Source: Colletotrichum lupini
Lineage: Eukaryota; Ascomycota; Sordariomycetes; Glomerellales; Glomerellaceae
Reading direction: 5' to 3'
Assembly: GCF_023278565.1 (NCBI RefSeq)
Contig: NC_064673.1
Span: 3,534,001 to 3,598,000, forward strand
DNA length: 64,000 nucleotides
Under the pieces are notes generated by a model. It was not told the DNA's origin, ran no database searches, and saw only the letters and a program-made list of their open reading frames with translations. Every line of letters begins with the position of its first letter. Within the stretch, counting starts at the first letter, position 1. Below, piece by piece: positions 50,127 to 61,300 of the stretch. The translations under genes were made by a program, and so were the position numbers.

Positions 50127-51968
50127 TTACCATCTGTGAACAACCTCTCGATCAAAGCTGGTATCGTCATATCCGGCTTCGTACATCTGTTTGGTCAGGT
50201 CCTCCTCGTGTAAGATTTCATTGATGACCTTGGCGTCAGTAATGGCCCAATAACTTTCGCAGGCCTCTGCGAATGCTCGCGACTTGGCCTCTAGGATGCT
50301 CTCCTCCACCGCTGCGAAGCAGAAGCGGAAGAAAACGTACCCCAGGTCCCTCTTGATGGTTTGGTTGGCTGCAAAATCCCCGCCCGGGACGACCAGTATG
50401 CGATATGGGTGCTGGGTGCAGTAAACCCACAACCCCTGCATTAATCGGCGCGGGTTGATAGAGGTTAGCGGGTGACTGCCGATGTTCACCTTGACCCAGA
50501 TAAACATGCCACCCGCGGGCCGCTGGAACGAGAACATCTCAGTCTGAACTCCGCCTATCCCCAAGAACCTATTCTCTTCCAAGATTGCAGCCATCTTCTC
50601 CATCCGGCGTTGATAGGTGAATCGCAAGCCCTCAAGCCAATTAATCCAGCCGCCCACCCCCCAGCCGCCGGGTTTCTGCACCGAAATCGCGGTCTCAGCG
50701 GGGCCGTCCCTACCGAAATCACCAATCAACTGCGTGACGATGGCCTGCACGAAGCCGGAGGGTTGCTGGGTGGTGCCGTCCGTGATCCTAAAGAGCTTCT
50801 CGCACACACTCGGCTGCGCTGTGACCCATCCAAGCCTGCAACCGGGCGCGACGGTCTTGGAGAAGGAGTCGAGTCGTATGACGCGGCCGTCATTATCAAG
50901 GCTCAAAAAGCTCGGGACGAGCTCGTCGAGGAAAGCGTAGCCTGTCGACTTGCCCCGCAGGTCGTGTACGCAGTAGTTATGGTTCGGGTCTTTAGGGAAG
51001 TTGGGCGTGGTGGATGTTGATGGATAGTACAGGTTCCAGTACGGGTCGTCTTCGACGATGACGAGGTCGAACCGCGAGCAGATATCATAGATTTCCCTCC
51101 GCCGTGGCAGAGAAAGTACTCCGGATCTCGGGTTTTGGCCGGTTCTGGTTCCCTGTTAGCTAGTCGTCATAGGATGAGGTCGCCGGCAGCATGCTCACGG
51201 AACAAGATAAACAACATGTGGCCTCTTCCCTAATTCGCAATCCCAAGTCTCAAGGACATGGCAGAGACTTCCCGTACCATATGCCAGCATTCCCTCGGTG
51301 TCCATTTTGACCGGTACGATGTTCACATCCTTGGGCTTGAGCTGAGCGATTGGAGGCCCATACACAAATTCTTCCACGATCAAGCCCTCGCGATTCCGCG
51401 CATCACCAGAAGTTTTATCCCAAGGATTGAATAAGAGCTCAAAGACCTTGAAAAGCCCATCCGCCGATCCACCATTGACGATAATGTCAGCGCCGCCGTC
51501 ATACGGAATGTTCGGGTGGTAGATAGTAGTGGTAAGCTTCCTCAACCAGGCATAGAGCGGGGGAAAGCCCGAGGCGCTTCCATATTGGAGCGCGGTGGTC
51601 AAGTCAACGTTGCGGACGGACCCCAGCTCGTCCCCGCGTCGAGGGATGCGTAGTTGGGGTGTCTGCCCCCCTGCCGCCTCAGAATATTTCGAGGGACCAA
51701 GTGAGTCCGGGTTGGATAGCGAAAGATCCACGTTGTTGAAAGGGAAGTAACTTGGACTGGGGAGGCCTGAAGATTACAGTCAACACTCTGCACCATTTTG
51801 GTACACATAGGCACATCATTGCCGCCGAGACATACCACCGGCCAAATTTCCCATCTCTGGTATCCGAAGATACTTGTAGTACTCCTTGAGTACATTCGGC
51901 GCCCTCTTCTTTGACGTTTGGGAGAAGTGATGCTCGAGATCTGTGGGTTTAGGGCGTGCGGACGACAT
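50127..51968 (-). CDS. PLP-dependent aminotransferase, Aro8 / 2-aminoadipate type (fold type I)
   Basis: The exons are 51968-51836, 51766-51199 and 51144-50127, with introns of 69 and 54 bp; the product has 572 aa. The N-terminus (MSSARPKPTDLEHHFSQTSK) and GNLAGGLPSPSYFPF fit the Aro8 group. Other landmarks are LQYGSASGFPPLYAWL, VNGGSADGLFKVFELL, VYLVPTGQNPRSG formed across intron 2 (the Asn contacts PLP), DLVIVEDDPYW (the Asp binds the pyridine N), the Schiff-base lysine in RLDSFSKTVAPGCRLGW, and a C-terminal GGDFAAN...FFRFCFA block. Substrates in this family are aromatic amino acids, 2-aminoadipate and kynurenine, with 2-oxoglutarate. It is convergent with the ketopantoate reductase gene, with stop codons 123 bp apart. 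All catalytic residues are present; it appears intact. Confidence 0.9.
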
Positions 51969-52829
51969 GGTTTGTTTGCGAAGATGGCCAATGAAGCTGG
52001 GCTGTGTGGCTTGTCCCTCAATAATGTGTCTGGATTTTCAGGCGTTGCTTCTTATAGCAGAGCTGGCAGGCTAGCCATGAACAGCCAACCAGACCGCAAT
52101 GGTCAGCCAGACGCCGCTTCCCTTAGCGGGCCTTACCCATCGTTGTTCCTGGAAGACCATGCGGATTTCTTCTTCCTCTGGCCTGGCGGCGCTGTTGTGA
52201 GATTGGAGGTGGCTGGCTGGCGCTAGCCGTTGGCGCTTTGATTTGGTCGAGCAGTTGTGGGGATCGTTCGCAGTTGACTTCCCTTAGCAGTACAGATATT
52301 TCGCACCTGGGTTCGCCCCCAGACGGCAGTCATCTCCTAGTGAAATGGCCAGCTCCGGTTGTGAAGACGACAGGGACCAGGAAGCTGTACTTTGAGACCC
52401 ACTGACACACAAGGGTCACCGTCCAAATCAAACAGCTCTCATCTTCGTCAAATGCTATGCCACTTTGCACTTATGGTACATTCTCATGGGGGATGTTGAC
52501 TCGTGGGTTTCAGACGTATTGTTGCGTGTGTAAATCGACCCCGGAATCATGGACAGGCTGTTATGGCTCGGAGATACTTGCCCGAATTTCAGACCTGCGA
52601 ATGTCCTCATTCGTTTGAATGGGCACCGATGCGATTTAAAACTAGTCAGATAACACGTTCGAAAGCTTTGAAGAGGTATTCATAACCTCCTCATGGTCTT
52701 TCGTGCCTGCATGGGATGAGTTCTCGTATAGTACATGAACTATCGACCTTCTCGAATCGCCATCTGCCCTCCTTTGCACATCATCGGCACACCAGCCTTA
52801 GACTTGCTCATTCTAGCTCGATAGCTAAC
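51969..52829. other. divergent intergenic region, aminotransferase / aldolase
   Basis: This 0.86-kb shared upstream region serves the minus-strand aminotransferase and plus-strand aldolase. Short frames (102 codons at 51918-52226 and 60 codons at 52503-52685) lack domains. An ATG at 52716 is in frame with the aldolase and would add 38 residues; I prefer 52830. Confidence 0.5.
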
Positions 52830-53116
52830 ATGGCGCAGACGGCCACAACAACAAGAATTGCCTCACGAGTACCACTGACTTCCAGGATGTCCACCACCTT
52901 GGATGAGGATGCTCAAGTTGTTCGGAAGTCCGTCGGATTGCGCCGCGTGGATGACACATCCATGAATGGCCTCTCAACTCTCGATGGAGAGGGTGCTACC
53001 ATCGGACGAGGCTTTCCAATTGAAGGTATCCCGACATTCGTAGATCCCTACAAGGCACGGCAATGGGCATTGGAGCATATGGCTGGAGCTTTTAGGGTCA
53101 TGGCACGGAAAGGTTA

Positions 53117-53163
53117 AGTCGACCCACCCCCTTTTGGCCACCCCCCCCTTTTGGCCACCCTAT
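53117..53163 (+). repeat. left TIR of pogo-type element (47 bp)
   Basis: It is identical to the reverse complement of 54957-55003 over all 47 positions, including an internal direct repeat and a C8 run. Confidence 0.93.
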
Positions 53164-53559
53164 CAAAACATAGTATCAAAACATCGCTACTAACTACACT
53201 TAATTAATTAACTATCTTCTATTACTATAATAATATAGTTATTATTCTCCTTAGGTAATTCGACCCCTATAAGTTAACTAAGACTAATTAGACAGTTACT
53301 AAAGTCCTCCTAAGCTCTTTATATATCTTAAATATTCGCGAACTTAGTATTTAAGTTTATTAATATACTCTTTTTTTTTTATAGCCTTAATCGGTTAACT
53401 TTAGCTTTTAGAACTCGAATATAGTACTAAGATATTACTAAATAATAGGCTTACTTATTAAATACCTTTTTTACTTTTTTAAATAATAGTCGTTAAGTAT
53501 TATAGTCTAGACTAAGCTTTATAAATAACTTTAACTAATCACAGAGCTCGCTAGCCTTC

Positions 53560-54860
53560 TTAGGTATTAACTAGTTAATAATAGACGCTACTAATACCTA
53601 GTTAATAGCTTTTCTAGTATTACTAGTTACTTACCTAGTATTTACGGTCTTTTTAGTTTGTATAACTAGGTTAAATAGGACTATTAGATTAGTAAGTAGT
53701 CTAGCTATATTAGGGGGATATAGTCTAGTTACTTTCTACTTACTTCGTATATTTAACGACGTTAGACTAGCTAAACGAGCTTTCTAGTAATAGCTTAAGA
53801 AGTACCGCTTTTTAACAATAGTAGAATTATTTACTATATCCTCTTTACTAAGCTCCTTTTTATACTTAGACTTAATAAGTCTAAAGATAGCTATATCTAA
53901 CGGCTAGAGGATATAAGAAGTATATAGTAATAAGAATAGTAAATAAACGTTGTTTTTATAATATTCCTACATAAATTCTATTATTATATAACTCTTATAA
54001 CTATTTAGAACTAATAGTTAAGGCTTATTAAGTATACTAAGCCCCCTAAGGGGGGGGGTCTTAGTCTATAATAAGAATACTATTTTTAACTACTTAAGGG
54101 TAGTCTTATCGGTCGTTTAGCTATTATTTATTATTATAAACTCCTAATTAGTATAAGGGTTAAGTTTAAATAGAAACTATTACTATTATACCGACTTTCC
54201 TTTATATATAACTAGTAGTTTAATAGCTTAACTATTAATAAAAATATACTCGATTATAAATACTTAAGTACGCGAACTAGGCTCTTTTTTTCGTACTACT
54301 ATAGTCTCTACCTTACTTAAAACTAGGCTATTAAATCCCTTACCCTCTAGGATATTAGTCTTATTTATATTATACTTATTAGCCTATTTAATATTACTAA
54401 TCTCTAGTATATTAAGTAATCTAAACTATAACTTAATTATATTAGTAATAGCCCTATTTAGACACCTCGAATTAATAGTACGACTTCTCTAGACCTTAAT
54501 TAATAAGTTCCTTTTTAAAAAAGCGTCTATTTATCTCTTTTTAAAAGGATTTATATCCCCCTAGGATCTTAAAACTCGCTTAGCGAATTTTATAAACTAT
54601 TTATAAGTTAATATAATGCCTAAATTATATTAAATACGAACTTACTAAGTTAGCTAGTCTTCTTATTATAAAGGAAGCCTTTAGAGGTCTACGAATACTA
54701 TTACCCTCGTCTAGTAACCTCTTTTATAATTATAAAGAGTTAATTTTAAAACTCCGAACTTAATCGAGGCCCGATTAACTAAGAGACCTCTTTTAATAGC
54801 CTTAAGAACCTAAATAACTTTATTTTTAGTATATAAAACTATTATATATCGATAAATAAG
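53560..54860 (-). pseudogene. decayed pogo/DDE-1 transposase
   Basis: Reading the minus strand with stops as former Gln, about 54200-53640 gives blocks typical of fungal pogo transposases. These include QLYIKGKSVQ-like sequence, EFIIINNSQTT, YYKNNVYLLFL and LQPLDIAIFRLIK, the conserved LLFLPPHTSHxLQPLD region. The catalytic region is degraded; there is no open frame. Confidence 0.65.
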
Positions 54861-54956
54861 TATATAAAAAAGGATTATATTTAGACGATTTTTGTAATTG
54901 TTATAGTAGTTTGAAAATCGTGGGTAGGGTTTTAATGCGGTGGCTGGGATGGAGAA

Positions 54957-55003
54957 ATAGGGTGGCCAAAAGGGGGGGGTGGCCAAAAGGGGGTGGGTCG
55001 ACT
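54957..55003 (-). repeat. right TIR of pogo-type element (47 bp)
   Basis: Exact inverted partner of 53117-53163. Confidence 0.93.
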
Positions 55004-55769
55004 TACCTCGAGGGTACTGCCGGACACATATCTGTCCGGGATCCCGTCGACCCTGACACATTCTGGATCAACCCGTAATTATCTAGGACTCCGGCCGCGG
55101 CGTACATGTCGCTGATTTCTGCACAGTCTAGCCCGACATTTTGCAATGATGAGAGTTAGCGACCTTGTTCAGGTAAATATGAATGGAGAGGTCATAGGTG
55201 GAAACAGGGTGAGAGGCCTTATTGATCTATGGAAATGCCTTGCTAATTCAGCACAGGCTTGTATTAATAATGCCGGCTTCACTATTCATTCAGCTCTCCA
55301 CGCCGCCCGACCAGACGTGAACGCTGCCTGCCATTTCCACAGTATCCACGGGAAGGCCTGGTCTTGTTTCAACCGACCCCTGGAGATGCTGAACCAGGAT
55401 GCCTGCACCTTTTACAATGACCATGCTGTTTACGATACATTCGGCGGTATCGCTTTTGAAGGTGAAGAAGGCAGGCGAATCGCAGGTGCTCTGGGCGATA
55501 AACGGTGCGCGATTCTCAAGAATCACGGGCTTCTGACGACAGGGAGCACTGTCGACGAGGCAGCGTTCCTCTTCACGCTAATGGAGAATACCTGTCGGGC
55601 ACAGTTGCTCGCCGAGGCTGCCTCGGCTTCTGGGATTCGAAAGCACATATGTCCTCATGAAGAGGCAGAGTACACATACAGACTCACAACGCCAGAATCC
55701 ATGTGGTTGGAATTCCAACCCGACTACGAATACGAGTTGCAGGAATCGGGTGGGAGCTTGTTGAATTAG

Positions 55770-56819
55770 GAAATAAAAGGACTCTCAGCGCTTCACATTT
55801 CCTCTCGCTCACGTTGCATGCTTTTCGCAGGATAATCTAGCGTACTAGGCATCCGTCAACTTGCCGCTGTTTATTCCTTCGTGATTTTTCGACCAGGCAC
55901 AAATACTGAAAAGCAGTTCGGGTAGTCAGACACAGCCGATATTAGTGTGGTATGCAAATTATCAAAGATCAGGCCGTGAACAGTCCCTCTGTCACGGAAT
56001 AGAATGGTATCAGCACTCGCTGGGCATTCTGCCACGTACCTTCTCGCGTGGATCTTACATTCGTTCAGTACGTAGACTGCTCTCTTTTTTGCGCTCGAGA
56101 TGGGTTCGCAGAAGCCACTTTTAGCCCACAAACGCCCATTGCTGTGTACCATAACTCGTGACACTCTGAGCGTGTTCTCCCTCCAGCCTGTACTGGGAGA
56201 TGGGTCCCTATATGCCATCCGACTGCAGTAATACACAGTAATTGAAGCTGAGGATATTCTTAGCTTGTTGCCTCGGAATGACCCGTACTGGATACATTGT
56301 TGCTGCTAAGGAGATAATGTGCCTTCCCAGAGCCAAGTACTGAGTGCATCATCCAAGATAAGACCGGACCAGAGGCACATCGCTGGAGTCTTGGAACCCC
56401 CGCATGCTGTGTGCTGCCCTTCTTTGACATCTCTAGTTGCCTGGAATGCAGCTCTGCGCCACTGGCAGCATTGGTCTATTTCGCCTCCATCCCTTCAATT
56501 TCAAGTTCCGATTTGAAGTTCCGATTGTGATAGATGTATAGCTTGAATACTTGCAGCCATCAACCCCGAGGTGATGGACTTTACAACATCTTCTGCCTCG
56601 TGCCGACGCTCGTTTGTGTGATCAATGTATTCTTCGGCTCCCCGAGATCATTAAAATTCTTATTCTCCCAATTCATTGAAAAGATCGTTACCTCCGACCA
56701 AATGCATAAAACTCCAGACCCCGGCTTTGGGATCGCCATATTAACCAACAAATTAGTACTTGAAGGGTAAACTACAAACTGGCTGCGCACCAGATACGAC
56801 AGAAACAGCCCCCCGACAT
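55770..56819. other. intergenic, one unrecognised 121-codon frame
   Basis: The spacer is balanced-GC. The longest frame is on minus at 55871-56236 (121 codons), with no domain that I recognise; it could be a small gene or chance. No other feature is seen. Confidence 0.4.
55871..56236 (-). CDS. possible small hypothetical protein (121 aa)
   Basis: The frame starts with ATG and has fairly even amino-acid composition (for example ECKIHARRYVAECPASADTI, FRDRGTVHGLIFDNLHTTLI). No signal peptide or domain is recognised. It may equally be an exon of a larger decayed gene or random. Confidence 0.25.
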   Translation of the reverse strand: MYYCSRMAYRDPSPSTGWRENTLRVSRVMVHSNGRLWAKSGFCEPISSAKKRAVYVLNECKIHARRYVAECPASADTILFRDRGTVHGLIFDNLHTTLISAVSDYPNCFSVFVPGRKITKE

Positions 56820-57740
56820 GTCCAGCCCAAGGTGATCGGCGGCTCCATCGGCACTGAGCTCTTGCTCACTGAGATGGGGCCGTTGTCTCTCTTCCTGTGA
56901 TGCCGCATCTGGGTCATTCTCGTTATTTGGCCACGTAATGTATGCGTGGCTAGGATGTATGCCTATCCTCCCACCCGCGGCTCCATTTTCGAGCTTGCGA
57001 GCTGTTACCTACGTCTACCTGACTCTGGGCTTTCCTATGGGCTGGGCATTCCCCCTTGCCGCAACGATGCTAGTTTGTGTTGCGTACAGCGCTGTGGCGA
57101 CCGCCATGTAGTACTGGAATCTCAGGATCAACCCGGCCGCATGGATAGCTGTATGCGTGGTGGTCTGTATCTTTTCAATGTGTTCTTCGTTAGGTGAGGA
57201 CCTGTTAATTTGCCTCGGCAGAGTACGCTCATCCTCACTTTCCATTACCTTACAGGTAATTAGGCGAATCCGAATTTTGCATTGCGTCAGCCAAGATCAT
57301 TCTTATTATCTGCCTTGTCCTGCTTACCCTGATCATCATTTGTGGGACAAAAAACTCACATCACGATGACTAAGGCTTCCGCCATCAGGGCAACGGGAGC
57401 GTGATGACCCCTTAGTATACAGATGGGGCCACGGGCTGTTTCCTAGGTCTGTACTCATTCTTTACGTGGCCTTTACGATCGCCGGCGCCGGATTGCGCTA
57501 GCGTACAGTGAGAGCCAGAACTCGGGCAGGGCAATCCTGCTGGTGGCCAAGCTTATCTTCTACCATTCGTAGGGTTCTACGGCGTACATCATCGGTGTCC
57601 TGGCCGTCGGCTTCGTCTGCGGCGCCACGGACCCCCCGAAAATGAGCGCTATCAATTCTGCACGAGGTACCAAAGTTCCCCCAACCCCCTACTGCGACAC
57701 GCAACCACTTCAGGATTGATAGATCAGTGCCGACCCGCCG
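56820..57740 (+). pseudogene. amino-acid permease (APC superfamily, fungal YAT-like) pseudogene
   Basis: Recognisable transporter blocks in order are GGSIGTELL (family GGxIGTGL), a decayed stretch with a TGA, the TRGSIFELASCY block (family TRGSIxxLAxRY), LGFPMGWAFPLAATMLVCVA, a TAG at 57109-57111 where relatives have the Gln of MQYWN, INPAAWIAVCVVVCIF, a spliced junction, GESEFCIASAKIILIICLVL, FLGLYSFF, and in another frame YIIGVLAVGFVCGATDP. Several stops and at least one frameshift make it non-functional. Its C-terminal half is missing; MITE copy 2 and the Gypsy element lie immediately downstream. Confidence 0.75.
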
Positions 57741-57748
57741 CCAGACGG

Positions 57749-58132
57749 CCGCGCTTGTGCCCAGTCATATGAATTAGATATGGGGTTCATAATTCAATTT
57801 TCCTTATCTTTCGCCCTATTTTTGACAAATATTTCATAGATTTAGGTGATTCCCTGTTACGGAAGTTAGTAATAATTTATATATAATGCTATTGGCTAAA
57901 TTTTTGGGTCGGGGCCCATTTTAATTCCCGAGGTCCGGATCTGAGCGGTCCCTTTTTATTTTCCACCTTCGACATATAATAGGTATTTTTTACGCCTATC
58001 TTACTGGGGAGTATTATATCAAATATATAATAGTTATAAATAAACATTTCATTATTAGATTCTCTAAAAACCATATATTTAATTGCTAGCTTAATTGTTA
58101 TTATTAATTAATTTTCATAGGTATAGGCACTA
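57749..58132. mobile_element. hAT-type MITE copy 2 (384 bp), TSD CCAGACGG, mutated
   Basis: 8-bp duplications lie at 57741-57748 and 58133-58140. The terminal repeats are recognisable (CCGCGCTTGTGCCC at left, AGGTATAGGCACTA at right, corresponding to TACCC...CAGCGC ends of copy 1). The interior aligns in order with copy 1: ATGGGGTTCATA, TTTTTGACAAATATTTCAT, CATTTTAATTCCCGAGGTCC, CGGTCCCTTTTT. It carries many C-to-T/G-to-A changes and a shorter middle. Confidence 0.8.
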
Positions 58133-58140
58133 CCAGACGG

Positions 58141-58393
58141 CCAAGCGCTCAATAAATTACTAACCTATATCAAAGAGGGTATACCTATATACTTCTCTGC
58201 CATCGTTAGCCTTTACTCACTACGTTAAATTCCTCGTATAGTTAAACCTAGCTATGAATATCCTATTTTAGTTTATAAACCTCGCTACTACGTATATCGC
58301 CGCGTACACTAGTATATACTTATTATCTATATTAGCCAGTACCGTACTAGCACCGCCCAAGGCCTGCCCGACTAAGCTCCCTTATATAGGCTC
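58141..58393. other. short AT-rich spacer between MITE copy 2 and Gypsy copy B
   Basis: No feature is recognised. It may be mutated host sequence that once continued the permease gene, or part of another repeat. Confidence 0.4.
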
Positions 58394-61300
58394 TATTAGG
58401 CCTTACCAGTTAGGCCTCGTTAGTTAAGGGATAGCTTAGGGGGTATAAAGAGGGGGACTAAGTAACAAAAGAGCAACTTAGGTATATATAAAGCGCTAAT
58501 AATATACCTCGAAAAAAAGGTAAATTTTAGTAATTTATTTTTTAAACCTTAATAATAATTAGCCTCTATAAGCTTTTTCTTTATATTATATATTTATTAA
58601 TAATTTAAAATCTCTACTTATAAAAGGGACTAAGTTAAAAGCTTAAAATATTAATAAGAACGAGATATAACGAGAGAGCGTAATTAGTACTATAATAATA
58701 AGAAAAAAATAACTCTTTTTTATTAAACCCCTTAAAATGACCTCCTCTTTAATAAATAATATAAAAATAAAGCGTAATAGAATAAATAATATAATAATAA
58801 TATAAAAAGACCGTATCGCTAAGAATATTAACGAATTTTAAATAAAATAGCGAACCTCTTACCCTTATTTACTAATACCTAAACCGAATAATAAGTAATA
58901 AGCTAATAAAACTATAAGAATAAGAACGATAATTAAAAAAAAAAATCCTTATTATAATATATAAAAAGCGCTTATATAAAAAACGAGTAAATTTAGAACG
59001 CTTATAGAGCTTTTTAAATAGCCCGGCCCCCGTACTAAGGGCTATAATTTTAATTATAATAACTTTAAACATTAGTTTCGATATAAATAAGAACGTAAAC
59101 CCGCGGATTAAAAATAATTTAATAAATAAAGCTATATTTAAAGTGCTACTTAAGTAATAATAAAATAACGAGTTCGTATTACTTAAGCCCTTATTTACTA
59201 ACTCTTTCTTAACTTAAGTAAGCGCCGTAAATAGAACGTTTATATTTAAATTACTATCCCTCCCTAACTTATTATATATTAATAAATTAGTACGGGATTT
59301 ATAAAGCTTCCTTTTTAACTATTACTATTACTTTAACTTATAAGCTTAATAAATAAAAATAAACTATAATAAAATAATATATATAGTTAGCTACCTAAAT
59401 AGTAATATAAAAACTTTTTAAATATACTATATTTTTAATTACTAAAAAAACCCCGGGTTTATAATAAACTAGGTTATATAAAAAGAACTAAAGACCTTTT
59501 TATAAAATAACCTATTTAATCCTACTAACTAAGGAATAGTAGCGAGTATATAACTAAATAATACTTTATAAAGCTAAAAAGAAAAAGTTAACGAGTTTAT
59601 TAACTATATTAATAAGCTTAAAATAAAACTAGAATATATCCTAATAAAGAAATAAAAAATCTTTACTTTAATAAGTAAGCTACGGCCCGAACTATATTTT
59701 ATAATAATATTATAAATAGAACTTCCGTAAACTTACTTATAGCTAATATTATTAATAAGACGTATTAAATAATCCTTACTATTAATAAAGAGCTTATAAA
59801 CGCCCCCTAAGTAATATTTTAACTTAAACTTAAACGAGCTAATAAAAAAATACTAGGGCGCTAATAAGTTAAATATATAAAGAACACGCCGTAACTTATT
59901 TAATAAGGATATTACGTATTATAATTATGAAAAAATTAGTTATATTATAAAGGATTACTTATAACCGCGGGAGTAGTATTAGTAATATTATAACTATAAT
60001 AAAACCGGGTACTTTACTAATAACTACCCGAGCGTTATATATTATAAATATAACTAAAAGGGGTATAAGGCCGCTAGTTATTAATTAAACCTTGCCCTAA
60101 CTAAGTAGCACAGACTAATAACGAGCTTAAATACTATTTTAATAAAAAAAAATAGTTAGCGATTAATAAGAGCGGTACTTAAATATCCTAATTTATATAT
60201 ACCTAAACTACGTATAAGAAAAACTAAGTACCCTTATTAATTTAGGAATAAAAGGGAATATAGTTAATATTAAGCTACTTAATAGTTTTAATACTAATCT
60301 ATAAATTTACTTATTGCCGTAGCTAATAAACGTAGAGGGTAAATAGATAAAAATATTAAAAAACTACTACTTATAGCTTCGAATTACTAATAATAACTAT
60401 ATAATAAAAACATAGCTATATTGCTTTATAATAGCTAATATTACGGTACTTATACTTATCCTTAGTTTCTTTTAGCTAGAGGATATCGACTTACTAATTA
60501 ATTAAAAATAAAAAAAGTAGTAGTATCTAATTTACGAACGATATGTCTACTTAAATGCCCTAAAAAAGGGGCTACTAAATAACTTAGTTTTAATAATACT
60601 CGCGTATATTATAATTAACCTAGCTATAAATAATAACGTAATATTAGCGAGTATAATTAAGGATTAAAAACTATATTACTAAGACTTTAATAACTTATTT
60701 TTAAAAAAAAAAGCTATTTTATTATTAAATAGAATATTATATAACTATTATATTAAGCTAAACGACTTAGCGCTTATTTTTTAGGGATTTATTTACTTAT
60801 TATTAAACTATAAGCTTAAGATCTTACGTAATTATTTAATAAAAATAGAGGCTAGGGGCTAAATACGCCCCTTTATAAGCTTAGTAAGAGTACCTATCCT
60901 TTTTATACTTAAAAAAGGAGGAGAGCTATAACTTTATATTAATTATAAAGCAATTAATAAAATTATATAAAAAAATAGAACGCCGCTACTACTAATGAGA
61001 GAGATATTAAATAAATTATTTAATACTTTTATTTTTATAAAACTAGACCTTAAGAACGCGTATTATTATATACATATAGCTAAGGGTAATAAGTAAAAAA
61101 TAGCTTTTTATATTAAATACGAATAGTTCGAGTACTTAATTATACCTTTCGGGCTAATTAACGTACTTACGACTTTTTAAGCGTATATTAATAACGTTCT
61201 AAGCGGCTTAGTTAATACTATTTATATTATATACTTAAATAATATTTTAATATATAATAACGACTATATAATATATAAAGAGTACGTACGTAGCGTACTA

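Larger units (their letters stand above)
53117..55003 (-). mobile_element. pogo-type (Tc1/mariner superfamily) DNA transposon, 1887 bp, TSD TA
   Basis: Perfect 47-bp terminal inverted repeats (53117-53163 and 54957-55003) begin AGTCGACCCACCCCC and contain a doubled CCCCTTTTGGCCACC motif. TA dinucleotides flank it at 53115-53116 and 55004-55005. The minus strand reads as a DDE-1/pogo transposase remnant. The interior is extremely AT-rich (RIP), while the inverted repeats keep all their CpA sites. Confidence 0.9.
52830..55769 (+). pseudogene. class II aldolase/adducin-family gene split by a pogo-type transposon
   Basis: The exons are 52830-53116, 55006-55074, 55127-55208 and 55257-55769. After removing the element and one TA, the junction reads FRVMARKGYLEGTAGHISVR and the total is 316 aa. 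Typical family blocks are seen: TAGHISVRDPVDPDTFWINP, VQVNMNGEVIGGN, the metal-binding HxH in AACHFHSIHGKAW, NDHAVYDTFGG, a later His in ILKNHGLLTTGSTVDEA, and the C-terminal EFQPDYEYE. The family includes fuculose-phosphate-type aldolases and many fungal proteins of unknown substrate. Intron 3 (55209-55256) is 48 nt, stop-free and in frame, so it could be retained without disrupting the protein. With the transposon in place the frame ends just after GTTAAG (53114-53119), so only the first 95 or so residues are encoded. Confidence 0.9.

Noticed and set aside
58872..59072. 66-codon minus-strand frame
   Set aside because: It lies in the AT-saturated leader of Gypsy copy B, is antisense to the element, and is rich in Ile/Lys/Phe from base composition.
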